DNA of 64,000 nucleotides from an uncultured Allobosea sp. (GCF_945956895.1 NZ_CAMFJF010000018.1:1-64000), one strand, 5' to 3'; numbered from the stretch's first letter, positions 1 through 10,637 are shown. Notes: generated by a model not told the origin, from the sequence alone. A program made the numbers and translations.

Positions 1-1
1 C

Positions 2-127
2 GCCGAAGTGCCGATGGTGATGCTCTATAACGGCATCGTCGGCGGCGCGATGGGCAACAAGACCCAGGGCTATGTCTCGACGCTGAGCTCGCTCCCCCGC
101 GCCTGGGAAGTCAGCCTCGGCCAGTAG
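2..127 (+). CDS. C-terminal end of a family 5 ABC solute-binding protein (truncated by window start)
   Basis: Only the last 41 residues lie in the window, ending in a TAG at 125-127. The tail ends RAWEVSLGQ, which matches the end of the complete peptide-type binding protein at 2267-3808 (RVWEVSVSK). It is therefore most likely a periplasmic peptide/nickel-type (SBP_bac_5) solute-binding protein. It would be the first of three binding-protein sequences in a row on this strand, suggesting tandem duplication. The upstream part cannot be judged. Confidence 0.7.
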   Translation, partial: AEVPMVMLYNGIVGGAMGNKTQGYVSTLSSLPRAWEVSLGQ

Positions 128-213
128 CGGCCGCAACCTCGCCTTCGCGACTTCCGCCAGCGCGGCATGCCCTACGGGGCATGCCCTGACGACACGATAA
201 CGAGGGAACGGGA

Positions 214-573
214 ATGATCCGTATTTCGACCGCCACCCTGGCGCTCGTACTGCTGGGCGGCGCGGCACAGGCACAGACCATCAATGTCGCGCTGAATGCC
301 GACATCCGCTCGACCAATCCGGGCGTCAAGCTGCCCTCCAAGGTCTGGGACAATCGCGAGGCCGAAGCTCTCATCGAGAAGGCGACGCTGGTCAGTGACG
401 AAGCCGAGCGCCGCAAGATCTTCGACCGGCTCCATGTGATGATGCTGGCCGATGCGCCGCTGATCTTCCTCTACAATCAGGTCGATACGGCCGTCGTCTC
501 GAAGCGCCTTCAGGGTTTCGCGCCCTGGGTTGCCTCGAAGCCCCGCCTCTGGGAGGTCTCCGTCGCCAAGTGA
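214..573 (+). pseudogene. Internally deleted family 5 solute-binding protein (119 aa mini-gene)
   Basis: The 119-residue product has an intact signal peptide (cleavage near AQAQ, residue 21), then the mature N-terminus ALNADIRSTNPGV. It jumps directly to a segment that matches the last 80 or so residues of a family 5 binding protein (KVWDN, then RRKIFDRLH, ending RLWEVSVAK). The complete relative at 2267-3808 is 513 residues and carries the same N-terminal NADIRSTNPGV and the same C-terminal block, so about 390 residues are missing here in frame. Both domains that would hold ligand are gone. It has a plausible ribosome site (GAGGGAACGGGA before the ATG) and could still be made and exported, but a transport role is unlikely. 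It is best seen as a deletion derivative of a duplicated gene. Confidence 0.85.
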
Positions 574-584
574 GGCGGTAGCCT

Positions 585-1247
585 TCAGCTCGGCTCGACC
601 GGAGCCGGGCCGACGGGCGCGCCCTTGATGATATGGGTCGCGATCAGGGTCGCCAGCCGCTCCGCGTCGCGCGCCTTCAGGGCCGCCATCATCTCGTAAT
701 GCTCGCGATCGCTCTTCTGGAGCAGTTCATGCGAGCTCCACACCGTGATCTGCGAGCCGCGCCCGCGGTCCCGCAGGCCCCAGATCATCTCCTCCAGCAC
801 GGCATTGCCGCAGAAGGAGTACATGAATTGATGGAAGGCGCGGTTGATCTCGCTCTGCTCGGTCCGGCTGCCGGTCGTGACCGCGGCGGAGAATTGCGCC
901 GCCAGCGCATCCAGCCGCGCGATCGCAGCGTCGTCGATTTGCGCGACGATGCCTTCGGCCGTGGCCCGCTCCAGAATGATGCGCGTCGCGAGGATCTCCT
1001 CATAGGTCTTCAGATCGACCTCGGCGACACGGTAACCCCGGTTCGGGACATGCTCGATCGTCTTGCGCACGGCGAGTTCGTCGAGCGCACTGCGCACGTC
1101 GAACCGCGTCGCCTGAAAACGCTCCTCGAGGTCGATCTGGCGCAGCCATTCGCCCGGCCGGAATGCGCGCAAACGGATCGCCTGGGCGATCTCGTTGGCG
1201 AGCACGGCACGCCGCGTGTTCGTGTTCTTGCGTTTCCGCTCCGTCAT
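585..1247 (-). CDS. GntR-family (FadR/FCD) transcriptional regulator
   Basis: The 220-residue protein has a GntR winged helix-turn-helix at about residues 10-75 (NEIAQAIRLRAFRPGEWLRQ, then SALDELAVRKTIEHVPNRGYRV). An all-helical FCD ligand-binding domain follows, with the expected histidines (NRAFHQFMYSF, EHYEMM, ATHI). Length is normal for the subfamily. It is divergent from the hydrolase at 1355 across a 107-bp gap that contains two inverted repeats. It probably controls the hydrolase/ABC importer operon and itself, responding to a carboxylate-type ligand. The ligand is not predictable from sequence. Confidence 0.88.
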   Translation of the reverse strand: MTERKRKNTNTRRAVLANEIAQAIRLRAFRPGEWLRQIDLEERFQATRFDVRSALDELAVRKTIEHVPNRGYRVAEVDLKTYEEILATRIILERATAEGIVAQIDDAAIARLDALAAQFSAAVTTGSRTEQSEINRAFHQFMYSFCGNAVLEEMIWGLRDRGRGSQITVWSSHELLQKSDREHYEMMAALKARDAERLATLIATHIIKGAPVGPAPVEPS

Positions 1248-1287
1248 GAGGGGCTCTCTAGCAGGATTCGCGCGTCGCGACAGAAGT

Positions 1288-1331
1288 TGGTTGCGAAGCG
1301 AACCATAACATGCAACAAAATTGGCGCCAAT
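1288..1331. promoter_or_regulatory. Candidate GntR operators in the divergent gap
   Basis: Two inverted repeats lie between the divergent GntR and hydrolase genes: TGGTT-N8-AACCA at 1288-1305, and the perfect 12-bp palindrome ATTGGCGCCAAT at 1320-1331. The palindrome sits about 10 bp before the AGAGGAG ribosome site of the hydrolase gene. GntR-family regulators commonly bind short palindromes of this size, so binding by the adjacent regulator is a reasonable inference. Confidence 0.45.
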
Positions 1332-1354
1332 AATTTCGCCAGAGGAGACGGGCA

Positions 1355-2239
1355 GTGAGCGCCGTGGCAGAACAGACCGGCAAGCCGGAGAACGAAGCGG
1401 CCGCGCGCGCCAAGGCGCTCTACGAATACGGCCCGACCTCGATCTATTCGTCGAAGCACGATCCGCGCTTCCCCTATTGCCTCTATGTCCCGCCGACTCT
1501 GGGCCAGGGCGGCGAGAAGCCGGAACTGATCGTCGCGATGCACGGCACCGGCCGCGGCTTCACCGGCTATCGCGACGCCTTCTCGGCCTTCGCCCGCTGG
1601 AACAACTGCATCATCCTGGCACCGCTCTTCCCGATCGGCGTGATGGGCGACGGCTATCGCGACGGTTTCAAGTACATGCGCGAGGGCAATCTCCGTTACG
1701 ACCACATCCTGCTCGCCATCGTCGAGGAGGTCTCCGAGCGCTACGGCATCGCCTTCGACCGCTTCGGCCTGTTCGGCTATTCCGGCGGCGGGCACTTCGC
1801 CCATCGCTTCCTGATGCTCCAGCCGCAAAAGCTCTGGGGCGTCTCGATCGGCGCGCCGGGCTCGGTCACCCTGCTCGACCCCAGCCGGGACTGGTGGGTC
1901 GGCACGCGCAACTTCGCCGAGCTCTTCGGCCAGGAGCTCGACATCCCCGCGATGCAGAAGGTCTCCGTGCAGATGGTCGTCGGCGCCGCCGATCTTGAGA
2001 CCTGGGAGATCACCCACAAGCCGGGCGGCCGCAACTGGATGCCGGACGCCAACCATGCCGGCACCAATCGGCCGGAGCGGCTGGCCAGCCTGCGCGACAA
2101 TTTCGCCGCGCGCGGCATCGCCGCCCGCTTCGACCTCGTGCCGAACACGCCGCATGACGGCGTCAAGGTCGTGCCGGTCGTCGAGGATTTCTTCGCCGGC
2201 GAGATCAGCCGGATTCGCGCCGCCCGCAAGGCCGGCTGA
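1355..2239 (+). CDS. Alpha/beta-hydrolase (esterase/PHB-depolymerase-like)
   Basis: The 294-residue protein has an alpha/beta-hydrolase fold. An oxyanion loop MHGTGRG is near residue 62, the nucleophile elbow GYSGGG places Ser143, and the C-terminal catalytic histidine lies in TPHDG (His267). No signal peptide is visible, so it is probably cytoplasmic. The GTG start at 1355 is chosen because AGAGGAG lies 7 bp upstream. It is followed after 27 bp by the importer's binding-protein gene, so it probably hydrolyses an ester or amide brought in by that importer. Substrate unknown. Confidence 0.8.
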   Translation: MSAVAEQTGKPENEAAARAKALYEYGPTSIYSSKHDPRFPYCLYVPPTLGQGGEKPELIVAMHGTGRGFTGYRDAFSAFARWNNCIILAPLFPIGVMGDGYRDGFKYMREGNLRYDHILLAIVEEVSERYGIAFDRFGLFGYSGGGHFAHRFLMLQPQKLWGVSIGAPGSVTLLDPSRDWWVGTRNFAELFGQELDIPAMQKVSVQMVVGAADLETWEITHKPGGRNWMPDANHAGTNRPERLASLRDNFAARGIAARFDLVPNTPHDGVKVVPVVEDFFAGEISRIRAARKAG

Positions 2240-2266
2240 ACGGTCAAGAACAACAGGGGAAACACG

Positions 2267-3808
2267 ATGAAGCGCTTCCTTGTCTCCGCAGCCGCGCTCG
2301 CCCTTTCGGCTGGCGCCTTGCAGGCCCAGACGCTGACGGCGGTGCTCAACGCCGATATCCGCTCGACCAATCCCGGCGTGAACCGCGACGGCAACACCGA
2401 TGCCGTCGTGATGCACATGGTCGAGGGCCTCGTCGGCTATGCCGAGGACGGCTCGGTCGGCCCGCTACTGGCCGAGAAGGTCGAGATCTCGCCCGACGGC
2501 AAGGCCTACACCTTCCGCCTGCGCAAGGGCGTGAAGTTCCACAACGGTGCGGCCATGACCTCGGCCGACGTGCTGTGGAGCTGGAACCGCTACATGGACC
2601 CGAAGACCGACTGGCGTTGCCTGTCCGATTTCGACGGGCGCAACGGCCTCAAGGTCGTCACGGCCACGGCCCCGGATGCCGATAGCTTCGTCATGGAGAT
2701 CAATGAGCCGAACGGGCTCTTCCTCGACTCGCTCGCCCGCGCCGATTGCGGCGGCACCGCCGTCATCCACAAGGACTCGGTCAAGGCCGATGGCAGCTGG
2801 GACAAGCCGATCGGCACCGGCCCCTTCATGCTCGGCGACTGGAAGCGTAGCCAATCGGTCCAGCTCCTCGCCTTCGACCAGTATGTCTCGCCCAAGGGCG
2901 ACAAGCGCGACGGCTATATCGGCTCGAAGCGTCCGCTGGTGAAGGAAGTGCGCTTCATGGTCATCCCCGATGCGGCGACGGTGAAGGCCGGCCTTCTCGC
3001 GGGCTCGCTCGACATGGCGCTGATGCCGGAATCGGACGTTCCCGACCTGAAGAACGCGCCTAACCTCGCGCTGGCCATCGCGCCGAACCCGGTCCGGCAC
3101 AGCCTGATCATCCAGACGCGCGATCCGGTGATGAAGAACCAGGCCCTGCGCCAGGCGATCGCCGCCGCGATCGATTTCCCCGAGCTCGTGGCCAATGTCT
3201 CGAACGGCCTCGGCAAGCCCAACAACTCGCCGGTCTACACGACCTCGAAATATTACGGCGAGGCCGAGAAGCAGGGCTTCAAATACGACCCCGCCGCGGC
3301 CAAGGCGCTGCTGCAAAAGGCTGGCTACAAGGGCGAGAAGATCACGATCCTCGCCAACAAGCGCTCCTCGGTGCCGAGCTTCAACACCGCCGTCATCGCC
3401 CAGGCGATGATGCAGGCGGCCGGCATCAATGCCGAGATCGAGGTGCTGGAATGGGCGACGCAGCTCGATCGCTACAACAAGGGCAATTACCAGATGCAGG
3501 CCTTCTCCTATTCGAGCCGCTTCGACCCTGCGCTCGGCTATGAGCAGATCTCCGGCCCGAAGGACAAGCAGCCCCGCAAGATCTGGGAGGATTCCGAGGC
3601 GCTGGCCCTGATCCAGAAGTCGATGGTGATCACCGACACGGCCGAGCGCCAGAAGATCTTCGACGACCTGAACAAGCGCTTCATCGAGCAGGTCCCGACC
3701 ATCTTCACCCATAACGACCTCGATATCATCGCCCACAACAAGCGCGTGAGTGGTGTGACCCCGTGGGCCTCGCAGCTGCGGGTCTGGGAAGTGAGCGTCT
3801 CGAAGTAA
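2267..3808 (+). CDS. Peptide/nickel-type ABC transporter solute-binding protein (family 5)
   Basis: This is a 513-residue periplasmic binding protein with a signal peptide ending near residue 20 (GALQAQ) and the whole SBP_bac_5 fold. Recognisable parts are the LAEKVEISPDGKAYTFRLRKG block, the KFHNG motif and the AIAAAIDF helix. Length is typical of DppA/OppA relatives. It captures a peptide or other small solute for the two permeases and ATPase that follow. The stretches ALQAQ to STNPGV and the C-terminal 80 residues are nearly repeated in the mini-gene at 214-573. A hairpin with a T-run follows the stop codon and may limit read-through into the permeases. Ligand not predictable. Confidence 0.92.
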   Translation: MKRFLVSAAALALSAGALQAQTLTAVLNADIRSTNPGVNRDGNTDAVVMHMVEGLVGYAEDGSVGPLLAEKVEISPDGKAYTFRLRKGVKFHNGAAMTSADVLWSWNRYMDPKTDWRCLSDFDGRNGLKVVTATAPDADSFVMEINEPNGLFLDSLARADCGGTAVIHKDSVKADGSWDKPIGTGPFMLGDWKRSQSVQLLAFDQYVSPKGDKRDGYIGSKRPLVKEVRFMVIPDAATVKAGLLAGSLDMALMPESDVPDLKNAPNLALAIAPNPVRHSLIIQTRDPVMKNQALRQAIAAAIDFPELVANVSNGLGKPNNSPVYTTSKYYGEAEKQGFKYDPAAAKALLQKAGYKGEKITILANKRSSVPSFNTAVIAQAMMQAAGINAEIEVLEWATQLDRYNKGNYQMQAFSYSSRFDPALGYEQISGPKDKQPRKIWEDSEALALIQKSMVITDTAERQKIFDDLNKRFIEQVPTIFTHNDLDIIAHNKRVSGVTPWASQLRVWEVSVSK

Positions 3809-3816
3809 GGCGGTTG

Positions 3817-3846
3817 CCGGCCCTGCTGTGAAGCGGGGCCGGTTTT
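3817..3846 (+). terminator. Hairpin plus T-run between binding protein and permease genes
   Basis: CCGGCCC (3817-3823) pairs with GGGCCGG (3836-3842), followed by TTTT. The position, just after the binding-protein stop and before the permease, fits a partial terminator or 3' stabiliser giving more binding protein than permease, a common arrangement in ABC importer operons. Confidence 0.6.
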
Positions 3847-3866
3847 GAGGCTTGGGAGGGCCTTCG

Positions 3867-4811
3867 ATGTTTCGCTTTGCGCTGACGCGGATCGTCATGG
3901 CGCTGCCGACGCTGCTGATCGTGGCGGTGTCGGTCTTCGTGCTGATCCGCCTGATTCCCGGTGACCCCGCCCAGTTGATGCTGGGGGATCTCGCGACGCC
4001 GGCGAGCCTCGCCGACCTCAGGGCGCGGCTGGGGCTCGACCAGTCGCTACCGGTTCAGTTCGGCATCTGGATCGGCAATGTCGTGAGTGGCGATTTCGGC
4101 CAGTCGATCTCGTCGCAGCAGGCGGTTCTGCCCTTGATCCTGCAGCGCTTCTGGGTCTCCGCCCAGATCGTTCTGGTCGCGGTGCTGCTGGCGAGCTGCG
4201 TCGCGGTACCGGCCGGCGTCATCGCCGCCTGGAAACAGGATTCGGCGCTGGATCTTGGCCTCGTCGCCACCGCGACGCTGCTGCTCTCGATCCCGACTTT
4301 CTGGCTGGGTCTCCTGCTCCTGCTGTTCTTCGGGCTCAAGCTCGAATGGCTGCCGGTGGTCGGCTATGTCTCGATCGCGGAGAACCCGTGGGCCGGCATC
4401 CTCTATCTGGTCATGCCGATCATGACGCTGTTCCTGCACGAGATCGGCGTGATCCTGCGCATGGCGCGCGCCTCGACGCTGGAGGTGCTCCGGCTCGACT
4501 ACATCACCCATGCCCGCGCCAAGGGCCTGTCGGAAGGCGCGGTGCTCTGGCGCCATGCCTTCAAGAACGCCTTCGGCCCGACCTGGACCCTGATCGGCCT
4601 CGTGCTCGGCAACCTGCTCGGCGGCATCGCGGTGGTCGAAACGGTCTTCACCATCCCCGGTCTCGGACGCCTGCTCGTCGATGCGATCTTCGCGCGCGAC
4701 TACCCGGTCATCCAGGGCTGCATGCTCTTCGTCGCCTTCACCTATGTGCTGGTGAACCTCGTCATCGACCTCTGCTACCCGGTCTTCGATCCAAGGGTGA
4801 CGGCCCAATGA
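3867..4811 (+). CDS. Peptide/nickel-type ABC transporter permease (DppB-like)
   Basis: The 314-residue membrane protein begins with the DppB-type N-terminus (first membrane helix, then RLIPGDPA) and has about six membrane segments. It carries the cytoplasmic EAA loop (THARAKGLSEGAVLWRHAFKNA) that contacts the ATPase. The ATG at 3867 is used because GGGAGG lies 7 bp upstream; an in-frame TTG at 3852 precedes that site. It overlaps the next permease by 4 bp (ATGA) and so is translationally coupled. Confidence 0.92.
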   Translation: MFRFALTRIVMALPTLLIVAVSVFVLIRLIPGDPAQLMLGDLATPASLADLRARLGLDQSLPVQFGIWIGNVVSGDFGQSISSQQAVLPLILQRFWVSAQIVLVAVLLASCVAVPAGVIAAWKQDSALDLGLVATATLLLSIPTFWLGLLLLLFFGLKLEWLPVVGYVSIAENPWAGILYLVMPIMTLFLHEIGVILRMARASTLEVLRLDYITHARAKGLSEGAVLWRHAFKNAFGPTWTLIGLVLGNLLGGIAVVETVFTIPGLGRLLVDAIFARDYPVIQGCMLFVAFTYVLVNLVIDLCYPVFDPRVTAQ

Positions 4812-5694
4812 ACGGTGACGGCGCAATGAGCAGCGACAGCACCCTGAGCACCGGCGGCACCGTGAAGAAGGCCCGCCGCATGAAGCTCCCCGCCCCCAAT
4901 GCGATCGTCGGCGGCACGCTGATCGGCATCCTGCTCGCGACAGCCTGCATCGGCGCGCTCTGGACGCCCTATGATCCGCTCAAACTCTCCTTCCGCGAGA
5001 AGCTTGCGGCACCCTCGGCACTGCACTGGCTCGGCACCGACGAGTTCGGCCGCGACGTGCTTTCGCGCCTGATGGCAGGCGCCGCGACCTCGGTCTGGAT
5101 CTCGATCCTGACGGTGACGCTCGCCGTCGTCATGGGCACCACGATCGGCCTGTTCTCCGGCTATATGCGCGGCTGGACCGACCGCATCATCATGGCCTTC
5201 AACGATGCGCTGCTGGCCTTCCCCGGCATCCTGCTGGCGCTCGGCCTGCTCGCGGTGGTCGGCGCCAACAAATACGGCATCATCGTCGCGCTGGGCATCG
5301 CCTATACGCCGTCGGTCGCCCGCGTCGTGCGCGGCACGGTGCTCTCGCTGCGCGAGCGCGAGTTCATCGCCGCCTCGCGCGTGATGGGCAACTCCGAGAG
5401 CTTCACCATGGCCCGCCACATCCTGCCGAACTGCATCGCGCCATTGACCGTGCTGGCGACCTCGATGTTCGGCTATGTGCTGCTGGCCGAGAGCGCGCTC
5501 TCCTTCCTCGGCCTCGGCGTGCCGCCGCCGGCCCCGACCTGGGGCAACATGCTGGCGGGTTCCAGGCCCTATATCGGCCAGGCCGTCTGGCTCGGCATCT
5601 TCCCGGGCCTGTGCATCTCGCTGACGCTGCTCGGCATCAACCTGCTCGGCGACGCCGTGCGCGACCGGCTCGACCCGCGGATGAGGGGCTCGCG

Positions 5695-5698
<4 letters not shown>
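4808..5698 (+). CDS. Peptide/nickel-type ABC transporter permease (DppC-like)
   Basis: The 296-residue second permease has a DppC-type N-terminal helix, then HWLGTDEFGRDVLSRL, several membrane segments and an EAA loop (REREFIAASRVMGNSES). The ATG at 4808 overlaps the stop of the preceding permease (ATGA), which decides the start; the frame is open further upstream only by chance. It pairs with the upstream permease to form the membrane channel and overlaps the ATPase gene by 4 bp. Confidence 0.92.
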
Positions 5699-7356
<1,658 letters not shown>

Positions 7357-7386
7357 AGGCCGGAGGATTTTGCACGGAACCACCGC

Positions 7387-7480
7387 GTCATCCCGGACAA
7401 GCTGCGTAGCAGCGTCGATCCGGGATCCATCGCAGAGCTCAGGAGCCTTACGATGGATCCCGGGTCAAGCCCGGGATGAC
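7387..7480. repeat. Family A dispersed palindromic repeat, copy 1
   Basis: The element starts GTCATCCCGG and ends CCGGGATGAC. Inner arms GGGATCCAT and ATGGATCCC also pair, so it can fold as a long hairpin. Related copies lie at 14290, 15502, 21796, 34008 and 37305. This copy separates the peptide-importer operon from the convergent binding-protein gene at 7628. Confidence 0.85.
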
Positions 7481-7627
7481 GGCGCGTTTCAGCATAAAAT
7501 CAGCGCGAACTGAGCCCGAAGCAAATCGGCCCGGAGCCCATCCTCGGTGGCAGCACCGTCGACGGTTTCCGGGCCTTTCCTTCGCTCCGCCGTGGGGGCG
7601 GAACGAAGGAAGCGAGGACGCTACGCG

Positions 7628-8821
7628 TCAGCGCTTGCGCTTGGCGCCGACCAGTTCGTCCCATTTGCGGAAGGCGACGACCATCTTGTCGGGCTTGAGC
7701 GGCAGCTCGATCGGGTTCTTGGCGATGAGATCGGCATATTCCGGCCGGCCGAACTCCGCGATCACCTCCTGGCTGCGCTTCGGCGCCAGCGAGAGCGGCA
7801 CGTCCTTCACCGCCGGGCCCGGATAGAGATAGCCCTCGTCATAGGAATAGGCCTGCATCTTCGGCGTCAGCACATGCGCCATGATGTCGAGCACGACGGC
7901 GAGGCGATCGTTCGGGATGCCCTTCGGCACGCACATGAAGAACGCGTCCGAGACCCAGTGGAAGCCCTTCAAGGTCTGGATCTTGGCTTCCTTCGGCACG
8001 ATGCCGAGCGCGCGCGGATTGATGTCCCAGCCCGTGGTCGAGATGATGATGTCGCGCGAACCGTCGCCAAATTCCTTCATCGTCGCACCGGTGCCGGCCG
8101 GGTAATACTCGATATACTCGCCGATCGCCTGCAGATAGGCCCAGGTCTTGTCCCAGCCATTGACCGGATCCTGCGGGTCCTTGTCGCCGAGGAGATAGGG
8201 CAGGCCCATCATGAAGGTGCGGCCCGGACCGGAATTGGTCGGGCGCGCATACATGAACTTGTTGGGATTGGCCTTGGCCCAGGCGAGCAGTTCCTCGGCC
8301 GTGGTCGGCACCTGCTTGACGCGCGCCGGCATGTATTCGAGCAGCGGGCCGGACGGGTAGTAGTTCACCACCGTACCGAAGCCGGCGCCCTGAACCTTAT
8401 GCAGGTTGAGCGCCGCCGGCTCGTAATTCTCCTCGATCTTCGGGAATTTCTCAGCGAAATCCGGGAAGATCTTGAGCCAGAGATTCTGCTCCAGGCCAGC
8501 GGCGAGCCCGTCCGAGCCGGTCAGAACGAGGTCGAGATCGGCGCGGCCGGCATCCTGCTGCGCTTTGATCTTGCTCGCCAATTCCGGCGCCGGCGCCTTC
8601 ACATAGGTGATGCGCGAGACGAGCTTGGGATTGTTCGCGCGGTAGTCGTCGAAGGCCTGCTGCATCAGGGCGAGCGCACCGCCGACATCGATGATGTTGA
8701 TGCCGACCGGCGCCGAAGGCAGCGCCGGCACGGCGGCCAGCGCGCTGCCCCCGCCAAGTGTCAGTGCGCCGAGCCCGCCCAGGACGGTGCGGCGGTCCAC
8801 GCCTTTCGAAAATTCGCTCAT
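7628..8821 (-). CDS. ABC-type extracellular solute-binding protein, Tat-type signal
   Basis: The 397-residue protein has a twin-arginine-like leader (DRRTVLGG) and a hydrophobic stretch before residue 30, then a periplasmic binding-protein fold (DLVLTGSDGL, NSGPGRTFMMGLPYLLGD, GWDINPRALG). It is clearly paralogous to the protein at 12087-13262, with NIIDV, NSGPG, GWDKTWAYL and GWDINPR all shared. The ATG overlaps the nagA stop by 4 bp, so it is the last gene of nagB-nagA-SBP. No permease or ATPase lies beside it. Its link to amino-sugar genes suggests an amino-sugar-containing ligand, but this is inference. Confidence 0.8.
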   Translation of the reverse strand: MSEFSKGVDRRTVLGGLGALTLGGGSALAAVPALPSAPVGINIIDVGGALALMQQAFDDYRANNPKLVSRITYVKAPAPELASKIKAQQDAGRADLDLVLTGSDGLAAGLEQNLWLKIFPDFAEKFPKIEENYEPAALNLHKVQGAGFGTVVNYYPSGPLLEYMPARVKQVPTTAEELLAWAKANPNKFMYARPTNSGPGRTFMMGLPYLLGDKDPQDPVNGWDKTWAYLQAIGEYIEYYPAGTGATMKEFGDGSRDIIISTTGWDINPRALGIVPKEAKIQTLKGFHWVSDAFFMCVPKGIPNDRLAVVLDIMAHVLTPKMQAYSYDEGYLYPGPAVKDVPLSLAPKRSQEVIAEFGRPEYADLIAKNPIELPLKPDKMVVAFRKWDELVGAKRKR

Positions 8822-9888
8822 GCTTCTCCCCTTTTCGTTGGTTGATGACGTCTTCTGGCTGCCGCGCCAGCGGCGAAATCGCGGCTTTCATTGCCGATGC
8901 TGACGCTGCGAACTCGCAGCTCCGGCGACCACTCGATCGCGCTCTCCGGCAAGGTGATGCCGGCTCGGGCCAGCGCATCGGCGATGCAGGCAAGCGCATG
9001 GCTCGAGGCCATCGCGACCGCTTCGGCAGGCGTGGCGATGCCCCAGGCCACGACATTGCGCACGGCATCGTCGAGCTTCAGCGCCGAACCCGCCAGCGAG
9101 ACGCCGCCGGGCTGGCGCACCGAGCCGTCGGCAGCGAGATCGACCGGCATGCCGGCGAAGCTGTAGCGGCCAAGCTGAGCCCCCGCGGCAACCACCGCGT
9201 CGGTGACAAGGATCGAGCGCGCAAAGCCCTTGGCCCGGATCAGGCTCTTCAAGGCCTTCGGATGGATATGGATGCCGTCGGCGATGAAGCCCGCCATCAG
9301 CCTGTCTTCGGCGAGCTGCGCGAAGAGCGGGTTGACCAGCTTGTGCAATTGCTGCGGCAGGCCGTTGCCGAGATGGGTCGAGAGCGTCGCCCCGGCATCG
9401 GCAGCCGCCTCGACGACCGCGAAATCGGCGGCAGAGTGGCCGATGGCGACGACCTTGCCCATGCGGGCAAGCTGGCCCGCAAGCGCGACGCCCCCTTCGA
9501 CCTCCGGCGCCAGCGTCACCATCAGGATCGGCCGCGACAGCAATGTTTCCAGATGCGTCACGAGATCGGCCGTTGCCGCCGTCATCGCTTCCGGCGGATG
9601 GCAGCCGGCATAGCCGCTCGAGGGGTTCAGGAACGGCCCTTCGAGATGATAGCCCGGGCACATCAATGGCCCGAGCCGGCTGCCGCTCACAGCGGCGTCC
9701 AGCGCCCGGAACCGCGCTTCCAGCTCATGCGGATGGGCGGTGATGATCGTCGGCAGGCAGGTGGTCACGCCCGTCGCCAGCATCGCCTCCAGCGCCCGGT
9801 CGAGCTCGGCTGCAGTGATCGTACCGGAGTTGAAATCCACCCCGGCGAAGCCGTTCACCTGCAGGTCGACGAGGCCGGGCGTGCGCAT
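8818..9888 (-). CDS. nagA: N-acetylglucosamine-6-phosphate deacetylase
   Basis: The 356-residue amidohydrolase removes acetate from N-acetylglucosamine-6-phosphate in the cytoplasm. Expected landmarks are present: VDLQVNGFAGVDFN at the N-terminus, the metal-site HLEGPF, the metal histidines in IGHSAAD and STHLGNG, IADGIHIH, and the catalytic aspartate in LVTDAV. The ATG at 9888 is 2 bp after the nagB stop and gives the family's normal N-terminus; the frame is open further upstream but inside nagB. It overlaps the downstream binding-protein gene by 4 bp. Confidence 0.92.
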   Translation of the reverse strand: MRTPGLVDLQVNGFAGVDFNSGTITAAELDRALEAMLATGVTTCLPTIITAHPHELEARFRALDAAVSGSRLGPLMCPGYHLEGPFLNPSSGYAGCHPPEAMTAATADLVTHLETLLSRPILMVTLAPEVEGGVALAGQLARMGKVVAIGHSAADFAVVEAAADAGATLSTHLGNGLPQQLHKLVNPLFAQLAEDRLMAGFIADGIHIHPKALKSLIRAKGFARSILVTDAVVAAGAQLGRYSFAGMPVDLAADGSVRQPGGVSLAGSALKLDDAVRNVVAWGIATPAEAVAMASSHALACIADALARAGITLPESAIEWSPELRVRSVSIGNESRDFAAGAAARRRHQPTKRGEA

Positions 9889-9890
9889 CC

Positions 9891-10637
9891 TCAAGCTTTC
9901 CGGCTCAGCAGGGAGGCTGCCGGCGGATCGATGAACAGCACGGTCCGCTTGTGCGTCTGCAGGATCGAGGCGGGGCTGAGATTGCTGACCGGCCCTTCCA
10001 GCGCGGCCTTGGTCGCCGCAGCCTTGCGCGTGTCGGAGACGGAAAGGACGATCAGTTCGCTCTTCAGGATCTGGCGGATGCTCATCGAGATCGCCTGCTT
10101 CGGCACGGCGTCGAAGCTCGGGAACCAGCCCTCGCCGAACTGCTGCTGGCGGCAAGCATCATCGAGATTGACGACGAGATAAGGCTCCTCGGTCTCGAAA
10201 TCGGCCGGAGGATCGTTGAAGGCGAGATGGCAGTTCTCGCCGAAGCCTGCGAAGCAGACCGCGATGCGCTTGCCGGCGATCTGCTGGTTGAGCTGCTTCA
10301 CCGTCGCCATCGGATCGCCCTCACCATCGACCGGAATGAAGGTCGGCGCATTCTTCAGCGGCGCCATGAAGCGCTCGCGCAGATAGCGGCGGAAGCTCGC
10401 CGGATGGCTCTCGGACAGGCCGACATATTCGTCGAGATGGAAAGCCGTGACCTTCGACCAGTCGATGCCCTCGGTCGCCACGAGATGATTCAGCATCTCG
10501 AACTGGCTGGCACCGGTCGCCACGATGATCGTCGCGGTGCCGTTGCGGGCGATCTCGTCGCGGATCGCCTGCGCACCGAGCGCCGCCGCCTGCCGGCCGA
10601 GTTCGTCCTTGTCGGAGGCGACATGCATCTCGATCAT
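9891..10637 (-). CDS. nagB: Glucosamine-6-phosphate deaminase-like protein (NagB family, variant active site)
   Basis: The 248-residue protein has the NagB/6-phosphogluconolactonase fold with VATGASQ near the phosphate site and FHLDEYVGL, which holds the aspartate corresponding to E. coli Asp72. The second active-site block reads [13 protein letters not shown] where E. coli NagB has GVGNDGHIAFNEP. The histidine is kept, but the positions of Asp141 and Glu148 are Asn and Asp. Together with nagA it should convert GlcNAc-6-P to fructose-6-P, but the altered residues leave room for a modified reaction. First gene of the nagB-nagA-SBP operon, divergent from the ROK regulator. Confidence 0.82.
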   Translation of the reverse strand: MIEMHVASDKDELGRQAAALGAQAIRDEIARNGTATIIVATGASQFEMLNHLVATEGIDWSKVTAFHLDEYVGLSESHPASFRRYLRERFMAPLKNAPTFIPVDGEGDPMATVKQLNQQIAGKRIAVCFAGFGENCHLAFNDPPADFETEEPYLVVNLDDACRQQQFGEGWFPSFDAVPKQAISMSIRQILKSELIVLSVSDTRKAAATKAALEGPVSNLSPASILQTHKRTVLFIDPPAASLLSRKA

